Positions 55,138 through 64,000 of a DNA stretch of 64,000 bases are shown one piece after another. Position numbers and translations under genes: made by a program. The stretch lies in contig NZ_CP129137.1 of assembly GCF_030406905.1 (NCBI RefSeq), forward strand, positions 4,174,001 through 4,238,000, in the 5' to 3' direction. The notes under the pieces are model-generated. The model did no database searches, was not told where the DNA came from, and was given only the letters and a program-made list of their open reading frames with translations. Each line of letters opens with the position of its first letter. Positions within the stretch are counted from its first letter, which is position 1. The stretch comes from Streptomyces sp. HUAS CB01. Lineage in GTDB: Bacteria; Actinomycetota; Actinomycetes; Streptomycetales; Streptomycetaceae.

Positions 55138-55983
55138 ATGTCGCAATTTCCCGATGCCTCCGGAGCGGGTTCGGTCACCCCGAACCTCGACTTCGCGGGC
55201 ACTACCCCGTACGAGGACTACGTCCAGGCGGACGTCCTCACCCACCTCCAGCACCCCCTCTCCGACGACCCCGGCGAGATGGTGTTCCTGGTGACCACCC
55301 AGGTGATGGAACTCTGGTTCACCGTCATCGTCCACGAGTGGGAGACCGCCTCCCGGGCACTGCGCCGCGACGAGGTGCCCGTCGCGATGGACGCGCTGAA
55401 GCGCTCCGTGCGCGAGCTGGACGCGCTCAACGCCTCCTGGCGGCCGCTCGCGCAGCTCACCCCCGTGCAGTTCAACGCCTACCGCAGCGCCCTCGGCGAG
55501 GGTTCGGGTTTCCAGTCCGCGATGTACCGGCGGATGGAGTTCCTGCTCGGCGAGAAGTCCGCGTCCATGCTCGTGCCGCACCGGGGTGCCCCCCGCGTCC
55601 ACGCCGAGCTGGAGAAGGCCCTGCACGAGCCGAGCCTCTACGACGAGGTGCTGCGGCTCCTCGCCCGCCGCGGCCTGCCCGTTCCCCAGTCCGTCCTCGA
55701 CCGCGACCTGTCGCAGCGCTACGAGCCGTCCCCCGAGGTCGAGCGGGTGTGGGCGGAGGTGTACGCGAGCGAGGACCAGGACGCCGAGCTCGTGCGCCTC
55801 GGTGAGGCGCTGACGGACGTCGGCGAACTGGTGTGGCGCTGGCGCAACGACCATCTCGTCGCCACCCGGCGCGCGATGGGCGCCAAGGCGGGCACCGGTG
55901 GCTCCGCGGGCGTCGCCTGGCTGGAGAAGCGGGCGGCCAAGAACGTGTTCCCCGAGCTGTGGACGGCGCGCAGCCATGTCTGA
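55138..55983 (+). CDS. kynA: Tryptophan 2,3-dioxygenase
   Basis: A 281-residue haem enzyme that opens the indole ring of tryptophan to N-formylkynurenine. Seen are YEDYVQADVLTHLQHPLSDD, MELWFTVIVHEWETASRAL, GSGFQSAMYRRMEFLLG and WRNDHLVATRRAMG followed by KAGTGGSAGVAWLEKRA, the haem-ligand and substrate loop. AGGAGACGGCG before the ATG. First gene of the kyn set; its end overlaps kynU by 8 bases. Confidence 0.96.
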   Translation: MSQFPDASGAGSVTPNLDFAGTTPYEDYVQADVLTHLQHPLSDDPGEMVFLVTTQVMELWFTVIVHEWETASRALRRDEVPVAMDALKRSVRELDALNASWRPLAQLTPVQFNAYRSALGEGSGFQSAMYRRMEFLLGEKSASMLVPHRGAPRVHAELEKALHEPSLYDEVLRLLARRGLPVPQSVLDRDLSQRYEPSPEVERVWAEVYASEDQDAELVRLGEALTDVGELVWRWRNDHLVATRRAMGAKAGTGGSAGVAWLEKRAAKNVFPELWTARSHV

Positions 55984-57193
55984 GACGCGACTCACCGAGC
56001 GGGCCGCGGAGCTGGACGCGGCGGACGGTCTGGCCAAGCGGCGGGAGCTGTTCGCGCTCGACGACGGCACGGTCTACCTGGACGGGAACTCACTGGGCGC
56101 CCTGCCGCGCCACGTCCAGGACCGGATGGCCGACGTCATCGGCAGGCAGTGGGGCGAACTGCGCATCCGCTCCTGGGACGAGAGCGGCTGGTGGACCGCG
56201 CCGGAGCGGATCGGCGAGCGGATAGCCCCGCTCGTCGGCGCCGCGCCCGGTCAGATCGTGGTCGGCGACTCCACCAGCGTGAACGTCTTCAAGGCCGTGG
56301 TCGCGGCGGTGCGGATGGCGCCCGAAGACCGGGACGAGATCCTCGTCGACGCCACCACCTTCCCCACCGACGGGTACATCGCCGAGTCGGCCGCCCGGCT
56401 GACGGGCCACCGGACGGTCGTCGTCGACCCCGCCGACGTGGCGGACGCGGCGGGCCCGCGCACGGCCGCCGCGCTCGTGAACCACGTCGACTTCCGCACC
56501 GGCCGCCTGCACGACCTGCCCGGGATCACGGCCGCCCTGCACGCGCGGGGCGCCCTCGCGGTCTGGGACCTGTGCCACAGCGCGGGCGCGCTGCCCGTCG
56601 GCCTCGACGAGCACGGGGTGGACCTCGCGGTCGGCTGCACGTACAAGTACCTCAACGGCGGGCCGGGTTCGCCCGCGTACCTGTACGTCGCCGAGCGCCA
56701 TCAGGACCGCTTCGACTCCCCGCTGCCCGGCTGGAACTCGCACGCCGACCCGTTCGGGATGACCCCCGGATACGCGCCGGCCGAAGGCGCGGTGCGCGGC
56801 CGGGTCGGCACGCCCGACATCCTCTCGATGCTGGCGCTGGAAGCGGCGCTGGACGTGTGGGACGGGGTCACGGTGGAGGCGGTGCGGGCCAAGAGCCTCG
56901 CCCTCACCGACTTCTTCCTCGAGTGCGTCGAGGCGTACGTGCCGCCCGGCAGGGTCACCTCGCTCACCCCGGCCGCGCACGCCGAGCGGGGCAGCCAGGT
57001 GGCGCTGGCCTGCCCCGACGCACCCGCGGTCATGGAGACCCTGATCGCCCGCGGGGTGGTCGGCGATCTGCGCCGCCCCGACGTGCTGCGGTTCGGCTTC
57101 ACCCCGCTGTACGTCGGTTTCGCGGACACCGAGCGCGCGGCGCGGGTCCTCGCCGACGTGCTGGCCGGGGTGAACCCCCCGCCGAGCGGCTGA
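55976..57193 (+). CDS. kynU: Kynureninase
   Basis: A 405-residue PLP enzyme that cleaves kynurenine to anthranilate and alanine. Seen are VYLDGNSLGALPRHVQDR, GDSTSVNVFKAVVAAVRMA, WDLCHSAGALPVGLDEHGVD and the PLP Lys in CTYKYLNGGPGSPAYLYV near residue 225. Starts inside the kynA end (8-base overlap), so coupled. Normal length. Confidence 0.96.
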   Translation: MSETRLTERAAELDAADGLAKRRELFALDDGTVYLDGNSLGALPRHVQDRMADVIGRQWGELRIRSWDESGWWTAPERIGERIAPLVGAAPGQIVVGDSTSVNVFKAVVAAVRMAPEDRDEILVDATTFPTDGYIAESAARLTGHRTVVVDPADVADAAGPRTAAALVNHVDFRTGRLHDLPGITAALHARGALAVWDLCHSAGALPVGLDEHGVDLAVGCTYKYLNGGPGSPAYLYVAERHQDRFDSPLPGWNSHADPFGMTPGYAPAEGAVRGRVGTPDILSMLALEAALDVWDGVTVEAVRAKSLALTDFFLECVEAYVPPGRVTSLTPAAHAERGSQVALACPDAPAVMETLIARGVVGDLRRPDVLRFGFTPLYVGFADTERAARVLADVLAGVNPPPSG

Positions 57194-57270
57194 TCACGGG
57201 GGGCCGACGGCCTGGTACCGTCCCGGCTGGCCAGGCCGATTCGGCCCCCTCACCGAAAGGTTGGAGCAGC

Positions 57271-58155
57271 ATGCCGGACCCCGCCGCCGCTCGTGACGCC
57301 GCCGAGGAGGCTTCGGCCCTGTCGCATCCGGCCGTCGCCCCGGACGCCTCGGCGGCCTACGGCGAACACCCGGACCAGGTCGTCGACTTCTACGCGCCGC
57401 GTGACGGCCGGGACCCGGCACCGCTGGTCGTGGTGCTGCACGGCGGGGCGTGGCGGGCGCCGTACGACCGGCAGCACATCACCCCGTTCGCGGACTTCCT
57501 GGCGCGGCGCGGTTTCGCCGTGGCGAACGTGGAGTACCGCAGGGGCGCGGCGCTGCCCCAGCAGCGCGGCGAGGAGGGCGGCGGCGGGCCGGTCGCCGGG
57601 CGCTGGCCGGACACCTTCGACGACGTCGCGGCGGCGATGGACGCGCTGCCGGAACTGGCCCGCACGGTGCTGCCGCAGGCCGACCCGAGGCGCATGGTCC
57701 TCACCGGCCATTCGGCCGGCGGGCATCTCGCGCTGTGGGCGGCCGCCCGGCACGTCCTGCCGGCGGGTTCGCCGTGGCGGCTCCCGGCCGAACCGGAACT
57801 GCGCGGCGTCGTCGCGCTGGCGCCGATCGCCGACCTGGGCCGGGCGGCCGAACTGGACGTCTGCGGTGGGGCGGTGCACCAGCTCCTCGGCGGGGAGGCG
57901 GAGTTCGAGGCGCGCGCCGGCTGGGCGGACCCCGCCGTGCTGCTGCCCACCGGGATCGCCACGACCGTCGTCCAGGGGCGCGAGGACACCGTCGTGCCGC
58001 AGGCCGTCGCCGAGTCCTTCGTCGACGCGGCGGCGAAGGCGGGCGAGACGGTCGGGTTCACACTGCTCGGCGACGTCGGCCACTTCCCGCTGATCGATCC
58101 CTCGGCGGACGCCTGCGCCGTGGTCGCCGAGGAGATCGCACAGCTCGCCTGGTGA
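57271..58155 (+). CDS. Alpha/beta hydrolase, probable N-formylkynurenine formamidase
   Basis: A 294-residue esterase-type hydrolase. The oxyanion motif is VVLHGGAWRAPYD, the nucleophile elbow GHSAGGHLALW, and the acid/His pair lies in GREDTVVP and GDVGHFPLID. It resembles the HGGxW formamidases of yeast and animals (BNA7/AFMID). It lies 77 bases behind kynU, supplying the middle step that the other two genes need. Function inferred from context and family. The ATG at 57271 has TTGGAGC upstream. Confidence 0.82.
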   Translation: MPDPAAARDAAEEASALSHPAVAPDASAAYGEHPDQVVDFYAPRDGRDPAPLVVVLHGGAWRAPYDRQHITPFADFLARRGFAVANVEYRRGAALPQQRGEEGGGGPVAGRWPDTFDDVAAAMDALPELARTVLPQADPRRMVLTGHSAGGHLALWAAARHVLPAGSPWRLPAEPELRGVVALAPIADLGRAAELDVCGGAVHQLLGGEAEFEARAGWADPAVLLPTGIATTVVQGREDTVVPQAVAESFVDAAAKAGETVGFTLLGDVGHFPLIDPSADACAVVAEEIAQLAW

Positions 58156-58214
58156 CGGGCGGCCCCTGCGGATCCCACCGGACGCCGTCGACGAGGAGAC
58201 GGGACGGTGCGCCG

Positions 58215-58250
58215 GGAGAGCGCGGAGAGCGCGGAGAGCGCGGAGAGCGG
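58215..58250. repeat. 9-bp tandem repeat, four copies
   Basis: (GGAGAGCGC)x4, last copy with one change, between the formamidase and NmrA-type genes. Non-coding. Confidence 0.85.
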
Positions 58251-58336
58251 GGAGGGCAGGGAGAGGGCGGAGACGGGTCAGTGCGCCAGGGAAGATGCGG
58301 ACAGAAGGTGTCCGCAAGGCTTTCTACGGTGAGTCC

Positions 58337-59185
58337 ATGACGAACCCCACGCACCCCCAGAAGATCCTCGTCGCCGGCGCCACCGGGACGGTCGGCCGCC
58401 AGGTCGTCGCCGAACTGCTGGACCGCGGGCACGCGGTCCGCGCCCTGACCCGCGACCCCGACCGCGCCCGGACGTCGCTGCCGGCGGGCGCCGAGGCGGT
58501 CCGCGGCGACCTCACCGATCCGTCGAGCCTGGCACCGGCACTGGAGGGCGTCACCGGACTGCACCTCATCACCTTCGGCGGCGAGTACATGGCCCCGCTG
58601 GAGACCGGACCCGAGATCGTCGCACTCGCCCGCGAGGCCGGGGTGCGGCGGATCACCGTCCTGAACGGCGGGGGTGACACCCCGCTCCAGGACGCCGTGC
58701 AGAAGAGCGGCCTCGCCTGGACCGTGCTGATGCCGGTCGAGTTCATGGCAAACGCACTGGAGTGGGCCGAGGGGATCCGCGCCGAGGACACGGTCCGCGA
58801 GCCGTTCACGGACCGGCTGAGCGCCATGGTCCACGAGGCCGACATCGGCGCGGTCGGCGCGGTCGCCCTCACCGAGGACGGCCACGACGGGGAGACGTAC
58901 CTGATCACCGGGCCCGAGGTGCTGAGCCTCCAGGACAAGGTGGACGCGCTCGCGAGGGCCCGCGGCAAGGCCATCGCCCTGACGGAGCTCACCCCGGACG
59001 AGGCGGTCGCCCGATGGCGGGCCGCGGGTCTGCCGCAGGACGTGGTCGACTTCCTGATCGACGTGTACGGCAACACCCCGCCCGAGGGCCGGACCGTCGT
59101 CGACACCGTGCGGAGGGTCACCGGCCGCCCGGCACGGACCTTCGCCGAGTGGGCCGCTGAGCACGCTCCGGCGTTCCGCGCCTGA
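58337..59185 (+). CDS. NmrA-like NAD(P)-binding reductase/sensor
   Basis: A 282-residue atypical short-chain dehydrogenase. The dinucleotide motif is KILVAGATGTVGRQVVAELL, followed by RALTRDPDRARTSLP (NADP-type Arg). MPVEFMANALEWAEGIRAED then replaces the usual YxxxK triad. The family includes quinone reductases and redox-sensing regulators. Monocistronic. No matching regulator is seen next to it. Confidence 0.85.
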   Translation: MTNPTHPQKILVAGATGTVGRQVVAELLDRGHAVRALTRDPDRARTSLPAGAEAVRGDLTDPSSLAPALEGVTGLHLITFGGEYMAPLETGPEIVALAREAGVRRITVLNGGGDTPLQDAVQKSGLAWTVLMPVEFMANALEWAEGIRAEDTVREPFTDRLSAMVHEADIGAVGAVALTEDGHDGETYLITGPEVLSLQDKVDALARARGKAIALTELTPDEAVARWRAAGLPQDVVDFLIDVYGNTPPEGRTVVDTVRRVTGRPARTFAEWAAEHAPAFRA

Positions 59186-59289
59186 CCTGGGAGGACGAAG
59201 CGACCCCCGAGTAGTACCTGGGACGGACGCGGAAGGATCCGCATCACAGGTGACGACCGCGTCCGTGCCGCGGCCGTACCTTTGCTGAC

Positions 59290-60663
59290 GTGACCGACAC
59301 GCCGACCACGCAGCGCATACCGCGCACCGAAGCCGACAGCCGCAGCCCCGAGTTCCGCCTGGCCATGGGCGCGCTCGGCGGGTTGCGGCAGGACCTCTTC
59401 CAGGACGCCTTCGCGTACCGGCCGCTGGCTCCGCTGGCGGCCGACGGACCGGTGATCCGGCGGCTGCCGGGGCGGATCCGCCGGTACGCCGTCTGGACCC
59501 CGCACGCCATCGTCGTGGGCGGCGCCCTGCTCACGCTGCTCATAGGCTCCGCCGTGTCCTACGGGATCCACGGTCTCGTCACCCTCGTCCTCGCGGCGTT
59601 GCCCGCGGCGGCGGTGCTGATGACGCTGGTCCGTCCGATGCTGGCCTTCTGGGCCTCGCTCGCCTCGACGCCGTTCCTCGCCGTCCTCGGCAGCGCCGGC
59701 GACGGGTGGCCGTGGGCACCGGCCACCATCGCCTCCCACCTCATCGTGCTGACCGTCGTCGCGGCACGGACCCGGCCGCGGGCCGCGTTCTGGATGTGGC
59801 TGCTGACCGGCGTGTACGGGCTCTTCGCGGAGGACATCCTCGGCAACGGGTACTCCAGTGAGACCGCACCGGTGATGTTCGTCGCCGCCGTCTCGCTGCT
59901 CGTCGTGGCGCTGGCGCAGGTCCGCCGGGATGCGGAGCGCGAGGTGGCGGCCCAGCAGAGCGTCACCGCCGTCGAGCGGGACCGGCGCACGCTGCTGGAG
60001 GAGCGCACCACCATCGCCCGCGAACTGCACGACGTCGTCGCCCACCACATGTCGGTCGTCGCCATCCAGGCGGAGGCCGCGCCGTACCGGGTGGAGAACC
60101 CGCCGCCCGAGCTGGAGCAGGCGTTCGCGACGATCAGGGAGAACGCCGTGGCCGCGCTCACCGAACTGCGCCGCGTGCTCGGGGTCGTACGGGCGGAGGA
60201 CTACGAGGCCCCCGACGCGCCCCAGCCGACCCTCGCCGACCTCGGCGGGCTCCTCGGGAACGTGCGGGACGCCGGGCTGGAGGTCGACCTCGCGATCACC
60301 GGAGCGGTCCGGCAGCTCCCTCCGGGCGTCGAACTGTCGGCCTACCGCATCACCCAGGAGGCCCTGAGCAACGCGCTGCGCCACGCGCCGGGGGCGTCGG
60401 CGAAGGTCGAGGTGTCGTACGTCCTCGGCGGGCTCGGCATCCGTATCGTCAACGGTCCGGCCCGTGGCCTGGCGAAGCCCGCCCCGGCCGGCACCGCGCA
60501 ACGCGGGCTCCGCCCGCCCCTCACCACCGGAACCGGCCACGGCCTCACTGGCATGCGGGAGCGCGTCTCCATGCTGAACGGCGAGATGACGACCGGTCCG
60601 ACGGAGGACGGCGGCTACGAGGTCGCCGTTTTCCTCCCCGTCGCGAAGGACGAGACCGCATGA
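59290..60663 (+). CDS. Sensor histidine kinase (HisKA_3 type)
   Basis: A 457-residue NarL-partner kinase. About six helices in residues 70-215 form the sensor. The phosphorylation helix has TTIARELHDVVAHHMSVVAI (His near 246). The HATPase domain contains LSAYRITQEALSNALRHAPG and GHGLTGMRERVSMLNGEM. GTG start with TACCTT seven bases upstream (leaderless). The stop overlaps the response-regulator ATG. Signal unknown. Confidence 0.94.
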   Translation: MTDTPTTQRIPRTEADSRSPEFRLAMGALGGLRQDLFQDAFAYRPLAPLAADGPVIRRLPGRIRRYAVWTPHAIVVGGALLTLLIGSAVSYGIHGLVTLVLAALPAAAVLMTLVRPMLAFWASLASTPFLAVLGSAGDGWPWAPATIASHLIVLTVVAARTRPRAAFWMWLLTGVYGLFAEDILGNGYSSETAPVMFVAAVSLLVVALAQVRRDAEREVAAQQSVTAVERDRRTLLEERTTIARELHDVVAHHMSVVAIQAEAAPYRVENPPPELEQAFATIRENAVAALTELRRVLGVVRAEDYEAPDAPQPTLADLGGLLGNVRDAGLEVDLAITGAVRQLPPGVELSAYRITQEALSNALRHAPGASAKVEVSYVLGGLGIRIVNGPARGLAKPAPAGTAQRGLRPPLTTGTGHGLTGMRERVSMLNGEMTTGPTEDGGYEVAVFLPVAKDETA

Positions 60664-61319
60664 CCATCAGCGTCCTCATCGTCGACGACCAGGCGATGGT
60701 CCGCGAGGGCTTCTCCGTCCTGCTGAACGCCATGCCCGACATCGAGGTGATCGGCGAGGCCGTCAACGGCCGCCAGGCGGTCGCCCAGGTCGACGCACTG
60801 CGCCCCGACGTCGTCCTGATGGACATCCGGATGCCCGAGCTCAACGGCATCGAGGCCACCCGGGAGATCGTCGCGGCCGACAGTGACGCGAAGGTGCTGG
60901 TGCTGACGACCTTCGACCTGGACGAGTACGTGTACCAGGCGCTGCGCGCCGGTGCCTCCGGCTTCCTGCTGAAGGACGCCTCCGCCCGCCAGCTCGCGGA
61001 CGGGGTGCGGGTCGTCGCGGCCGGCGAGGCCCTGCTCGCGCCGACCGTCACCCGCAGGCTCATCACGGAGTTCTCCCGGATCTCGGCGGCGCCCAGGACG
61101 CCCGCCCTGGCCAGGATCGGCGATCTGACCGAACGCGAGACGGAGGTGCTGGTCCTCATCGCGCAGGGGCTGTCGAACGGGGAGATCGCCTCGCACCTCG
61201 TCGTCGCCGAGTCCACGATCAAGACCCATGTCAGCCGCATCCTGGTGAAACTGGGGCTGCGGGACCGGACGCAGGCGGCGGTGTTCGCCTACGAGGCACG
61301 GCTGGTCACCCCGGGCTGA
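60660..61319 (+). CDS. NarL/LuxR-type response regulator
   Basis: A 219-residue regulator. The receiver domain has VLIVDDQAMVREGFSVLL, the phospho-acceptor Asp in PDVVLMDIRMPELNG (near 54) and KVLVLTTFDLDEYVYQAL. The LuxR HTH is GDLTERETEVLVLIAQGLSN followed by EIASHLVVAESTIKTHVSRI. Overlaps the kinase gene by 4 bases (ATGA). Targets unknown. Confidence 0.95.
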   Translation: MTISVLIVDDQAMVREGFSVLLNAMPDIEVIGEAVNGRQAVAQVDALRPDVVLMDIRMPELNGIEATREIVAADSDAKVLVLTTFDLDEYVYQALRAGASGFLLKDASARQLADGVRVVAAGEALLAPTVTRRLITEFSRISAAPRTPALARIGDLTERETEVLVLIAQGLSNGEIASHLVVAESTIKTHVSRILVKLGLRDRTQAAVFAYEARLVTPG

Positions 61320-61422
61320 CGCACGTCGCCGCCCGGCGTCGGGCGAGGGCGCCGACGGTCCCTGTGGCCGCCGCTCCCCGTGGCCCCCTGGCCGCCGCCG
61401 TCCCCGGGCGGGGCACGGCGGT

Positions 61423-62052
61423 TCAGCGCGGCGGGTGCGGTGGCGGTGCGGGCGGTCGCGGCGGTTCGGGCGGTTCCGGGGCGTGCGGCGGGGCGTGCGG
61501 GGGCGCCCCGGGTGGCGGAGCGGGCGCGTGCGGCGGTGGTCCCGGTGGCCGCGGCGGTGCGCCCGGCGGGTGCGCCGGCTCCTGCGGCAGGCTCCCGAGG
61601 CCCGGCGCCGGCTCCGGCCACACCAGCAGCACGGGACAGGGGGCGTGGTCGACGACGAACCGCGCGGCCGGGCCCAGACTGCGCGGTCCGAGATGCCCGC
61701 GGTCCCCGTCCCTGGCGACGACGAGCAGATCGGCGCCCTCGGCCGCGGCGACGACCTCACGTTCCGCCCGGCCCGTGCGTTCCAGCGGGGTGCACGGCCG
61801 GCCGAACCGCTCTGCCGCCCGGGCCAGCAGCCGGGCCGCCGAGTCGGCCCCGAGGCTCTCCACCCGGTTCCCCGGATCGTCCTCGTGATGGCCCCGACCG
61901 AGCAGACCGGCGAACGCCCCGTGGGCGACGTCCGCGGAGGCCGGTTCGCTGACGTGCAGCAGCGTGACCGCTTCGCCCTCCGCCGCACGGGCGCGGGCGG
62001 CGTCGACGCACGCGGGCCAGGTGCCCTCGACGATCCAGGCGATCACGGGCAT
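61423..62052 (-). CDS. Universal stress protein with Pro-rich tail
   Basis: A 209-residue protein. The UspA domain occupies about residues 1-145, with AWIVEGTWPACVDAARARA, LLVVARDGDRGHLGPRSLG and FVVDHAPCPVLLVWPEP. The nucleotide loop G-2x-G-9x-G(S/T) is approximate. The last 60 residues are Pro/His/Gly repeats (PPGAPPHAPPHAPEPP). The ATG at 62052 has GGAGG overlapping the permease stop, so the two genes are coupled. Confidence 0.83.
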   Translation of the reverse strand: MPVIAWIVEGTWPACVDAARARAAEGEAVTLLHVSEPASADVAHGAFAGLLGRGHHEDDPGNRVESLGADSAARLLARAAERFGRPCTPLERTGRAEREVVAAAEGADLLVVARDGDRGHLGPRSLGPAARFVVDHAPCPVLLVWPEPAPGLGSLPQEPAHPPGAPPRPPGPPPHAPAPPPGAPPHAPPHAPEPPEPPRPPAPPPHPPR

Positions 62053-62056
62053 GGAA

Positions 62057-63427
62057 TCAGCCTCCCGGGCCTTGGAACAGGAGCAGTGACGCCCACAGTG
62101 CCACGACCGACAGCAGGAGTGCGGCCGGCACGGTGAGCAGGCCGAGCCGGGTGAACTCCCCGAGGTCCACCTCGTGTTCGTGCTGGTGCAGGATCCGGCG
62201 CCACAACAGCGTGGCCAGCGACCCCGCGTAGGTCAGGTTCGGGCCGATGTTCACCCCCAGCAGGACGGCCAGCACCGCGCCGGGACCGGCCGGGGCGGCC
62301 AGGGGGAGCAGCACCAGCACCGCGGGCAGATTGTTGATCAGATTGGCGAGGAGGGCCGCCAGGGCCGCGAGCCCCAGCAGGGCCGGCAGGGAGGTGCCGG
62401 ACGGGACGACCTGTCCGAGGACGTCCGCGAGTCCGTTGTCGACGACCGCGCGGACCACGATGCCGAGCCCGAGGACGAACGCCAGGAACGGCAGCGAGGC
62501 CGCGTTCACGACGCCGCGCACGGTGGTGCGCCCGCGGACGGCCGCGTGGACGCCGAGGACGAGCGCACCCGCGGCGGCCGCCCAGGCGGGCTCGAGGCCC
62601 AGTGCCGGGGCGGCGACGAAGCCGGCCAGTGTGCAGCCCACGGTGGCGAGCGCGAAGACCGGCAGCGCGACGGGTTCGCCGGCGGTCTCCGCGCCCGCCC
62701 CGGTGTTCAGGTCGGAGGCGAAGAACCGGCGGAGGACGACGTACTCGACGGCGATCGCGACCAGCCACGGCAGGGCCATCAGACCGGCGAACCGGGTGAA
62801 GCTCAGACCGCTGGCGGCGAACGCCAGCAGGTTCGTCAGATTCGACACGGGCAGCAGCAGTGAGGCCGTGTTCGACAGATGGGTGCAGGCGTAGACGTGG
62901 GGCTTCGGCCTGACGCCCATCCGGGCGGCGGTGGCGAAGACGACGGGGGTGAGCAGCACGACCGTCGCGTCCAGGCTGAGCACCGCGGTGATGACCGACG
63001 CCAGCCCGAAGACGGACGCGAGCAGCCGCTCGGGCCGGCCCGCCGACCGCCGCGCCATCCACGCACCGCAGGCGCGGAACAGCCCCTCGTCGTCGCACAG
63101 CCGGGCGAGTACGAGCACCGCGGCCAGGAAGCCGATCACCGGGCCGAGCCGCGCGGCCTCCTCGGCCGCGTGCGCGGGGGAGATCGCGCCGGTGACGATC
63201 AGCAGGACCGCCGCCGGTACCGCCACGGCCGCTTCCGGCAGACCGAAGGGCCTGATGACCGCGCAGGCGAGCACGAGGAGCAGCAGAAGGACGGACAGTG
63301 CCTCCGCGAGGGGTGTGGACAGGATCTGTGCCTCCGGGGCGGTGTGCGGTGGTCGCCCGGTGCTGCGGGACGTGGTGTGCGGTGGTGGCCTGGTGTTCTC
63401 GGGGCCGTGGGTGCCGCGCCCCCACAT
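62057..63427 (-). CDS. ArsB/NhaD-like SLC13-type permease
   Basis: A 456-residue membrane protein with about eleven helices. Seen are VIGFLAAVLVLARLCDDEGL, DATVVLLTPVVFATAARMG and LLANLINNLPAVLVLLPLAA, plus GVNIGPNLTYAGSLATLLWR. These are ion-transporter superfamily (ArsB, NhaD, CitM) hallmarks. The start ATG at 63427 lacks a good ribosome site and yields about 60 non-homologous residues; the true start may differ. Substrate (arsenite, sodium or dicarboxylate) unclear. Coupled to the universal stress protein. Confidence 0.85.
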   Translation of the reverse strand: MWGRGTHGPENTRPPPHTTSRSTGRPPHTAPEAQILSTPLAEALSVLLLLLVLACAVIRPFGLPEAAVAVPAAVLLIVTGAISPAHAAEEAARLGPVIGFLAAVLVLARLCDDEGLFRACGAWMARRSAGRPERLLASVFGLASVITAVLSLDATVVLLTPVVFATAARMGVRPKPHVYACTHLSNTASLLLPVSNLTNLLAFAASGLSFTRFAGLMALPWLVAIAVEYVVLRRFFASDLNTGAGAETAGEPVALPVFALATVGCTLAGFVAAPALGLEPAWAAAAGALVLGVHAAVRGRTTVRGVVNAASLPFLAFVLGLGIVVRAVVDNGLADVLGQVVPSGTSLPALLGLAALAALLANLINNLPAVLVLLPLAAPAGPGAVLAVLLGVNIGPNLTYAGSLATLLWRRILHQHEHEVDLGEFTRLGLLTVPAALLLSVVALWASLLLFQGPGG

Positions 63428-63483
63428 CGAACCACCCCGGGGACCCTCCTCCCGCCACGCGCCGCGGGCGGCTAGCGTCCGCG

Positions 63484-64000
63484 TATGGATGCTCCTGTGT
63501 TCGCTCCCTGGTCGCCTGTGTTCACCGCGGACCCGTACCCCGCGTACGCGGAACTCCGCGACCGGGGACGGGTGCACTGGTTCGAGCCCACGGGGCAGTG
63601 GCTCGTACCGCACCACGCCGATGTGTCCGCCCTGCTGCGCGACCGCCGCCTCGGCCGTACGTATCTGCACCGCTTCACCCACGAGGAGTTCGGGCGCACA
63701 CCCCCGCCGCCCGGGCGCGAGCCCTTCCACACGCTGAACGACAACGGGCTGCTGGACCTCGAGGCGCCGGACCACACACGGATCCGGCGGCTGGTGACCA
63801 GGGCATTCACCCCGCGGACCGTGCAGGCGCTGGAGCCCACCGTGCGCCGGCTCGCCGCCGAGCTGGTGCGCGGGCTGGTGAAGAACGGCGGCGGCGATCT
63901 GCTCGCCGACGTCGCCGAACCGCTGCCGGTCGCGGTCATCGCGGAGATGCTCGGGATTCCCGAGTCGGACCGGGGCCTGCTGCGGCCCTGGTCCGCGGAC
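63484..64000 (+). CDS. Cytochrome P450 (C-terminus beyond the window)
   Basis: 172 residues of a bacterial class P450 are visible. Seen are PVFTADPYPAYAELRDRGRV, LLRDRRLGRTYLHRF, then LEAPDHTRIRRLVTRAFTPR (C-helix region with the haem-propionate-binding HxxxR) and PLPVAVIAEMLGIPESDRG. The I-helix and haem Cys lie beyond position 64000. ATG at 63484 with TAGCGT five bases upstream suggests a leaderless start. Divergent from the permease. Confidence 0.93.

Overview
The window looks like a Streptomyces chromosome. Base composition is very GC-rich with strong third-position GC bias. Several genes have no Shine-Dalgarno sequence and carry a TANNNT box 5-7 bases before the start codon. The gene families are typically actinobacterial: HspR with HAIR operators, DUF3151, DUF2617, CDP-alcohol transferases and a parS site. 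No complete mobile element, rRNA operon or CRISPR array is visible. There is one tRNA gene (Gly, CCC).

Layout. 1-2.6 kb: a pstS-pstC-pstA phosphate-uptake operon on the minus strand, with pstA cut by the window edge. 2.8-5.9 kb: an MMPL exporter, a 45-bp tandem repeat, and a two-gene unit of an ArsR-like regulator and a small membrane protein preceded by two identical inverted-repeat operators. 6.0-17.0 kb: an unusual cluster of pyrimidine/pterin-type genes. It holds a GTP cyclohydrolase II variant with Met where Tyr is normal, a creatininase-family amidohydrolase, a RibD-type reductase, a degenerate PTPS/QueD-fold protein, a glycosyltransferase, a methyltransferase, a BchC-like dehydrogenase, a UPF0104-type membrane protein, a CDP-alcohol phosphatidyltransferase and an LtaS-like membrane sulfatase. 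17.4-23.1 kb: small accessory genes and debris, including a phosphatase-fold protein without catalytic histidines, an Excalibur lipoprotein, an ABC-F fragment, a SMI1-type protein and an integrase remnant beside tRNA-Gly. 23.4-31.4 kb: dcd, a phosphoribosyltransferase, membrane and lipoproteins, an EtfD-like Fe-S reductase and a sugar transferase.

31.8-41.5 kb is the HspR heat-shock regulon: dnaK-grpE-dnaJ-hspR, then clpB. HAIR operators precede both dnaK and clpB. Between them lie a LuxR/TrmB-like regulator, a newly noticed 53-residue secreted peptide overlapping a Rieske-derived protein that has lost its cluster ligands, and an F420/PPOX-type enzyme. 41.5-54.4 kb holds housekeeping genes (YbjN protein, two PLP enzymes, an aminopropyltransferase-like membrane protein, pyrE, class II fba, an MFS pump), with a parS palindrome inside the pyrE terminator. 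54.5-64 kb has a tryptophan-to-anthranilate set (kynA, kynU and a probable formamidase), an NmrA-type reductase, a two-component system, a permease with a universal stress protein, and the start of a cytochrome P450.

The most promising candidate for an undescribed system is the 6-17 kb cluster. It appears to divert GTP through a formamidopyrimidine intermediate, as archaeal flavin synthesis does, into a decorated and possibly membrane-linked small molecule. The second is the LuxR / secreted peptide / dead-Rieske module at 36.6-38.2 kb. No database search was run, so names rest on motif recognition and family knowledge.
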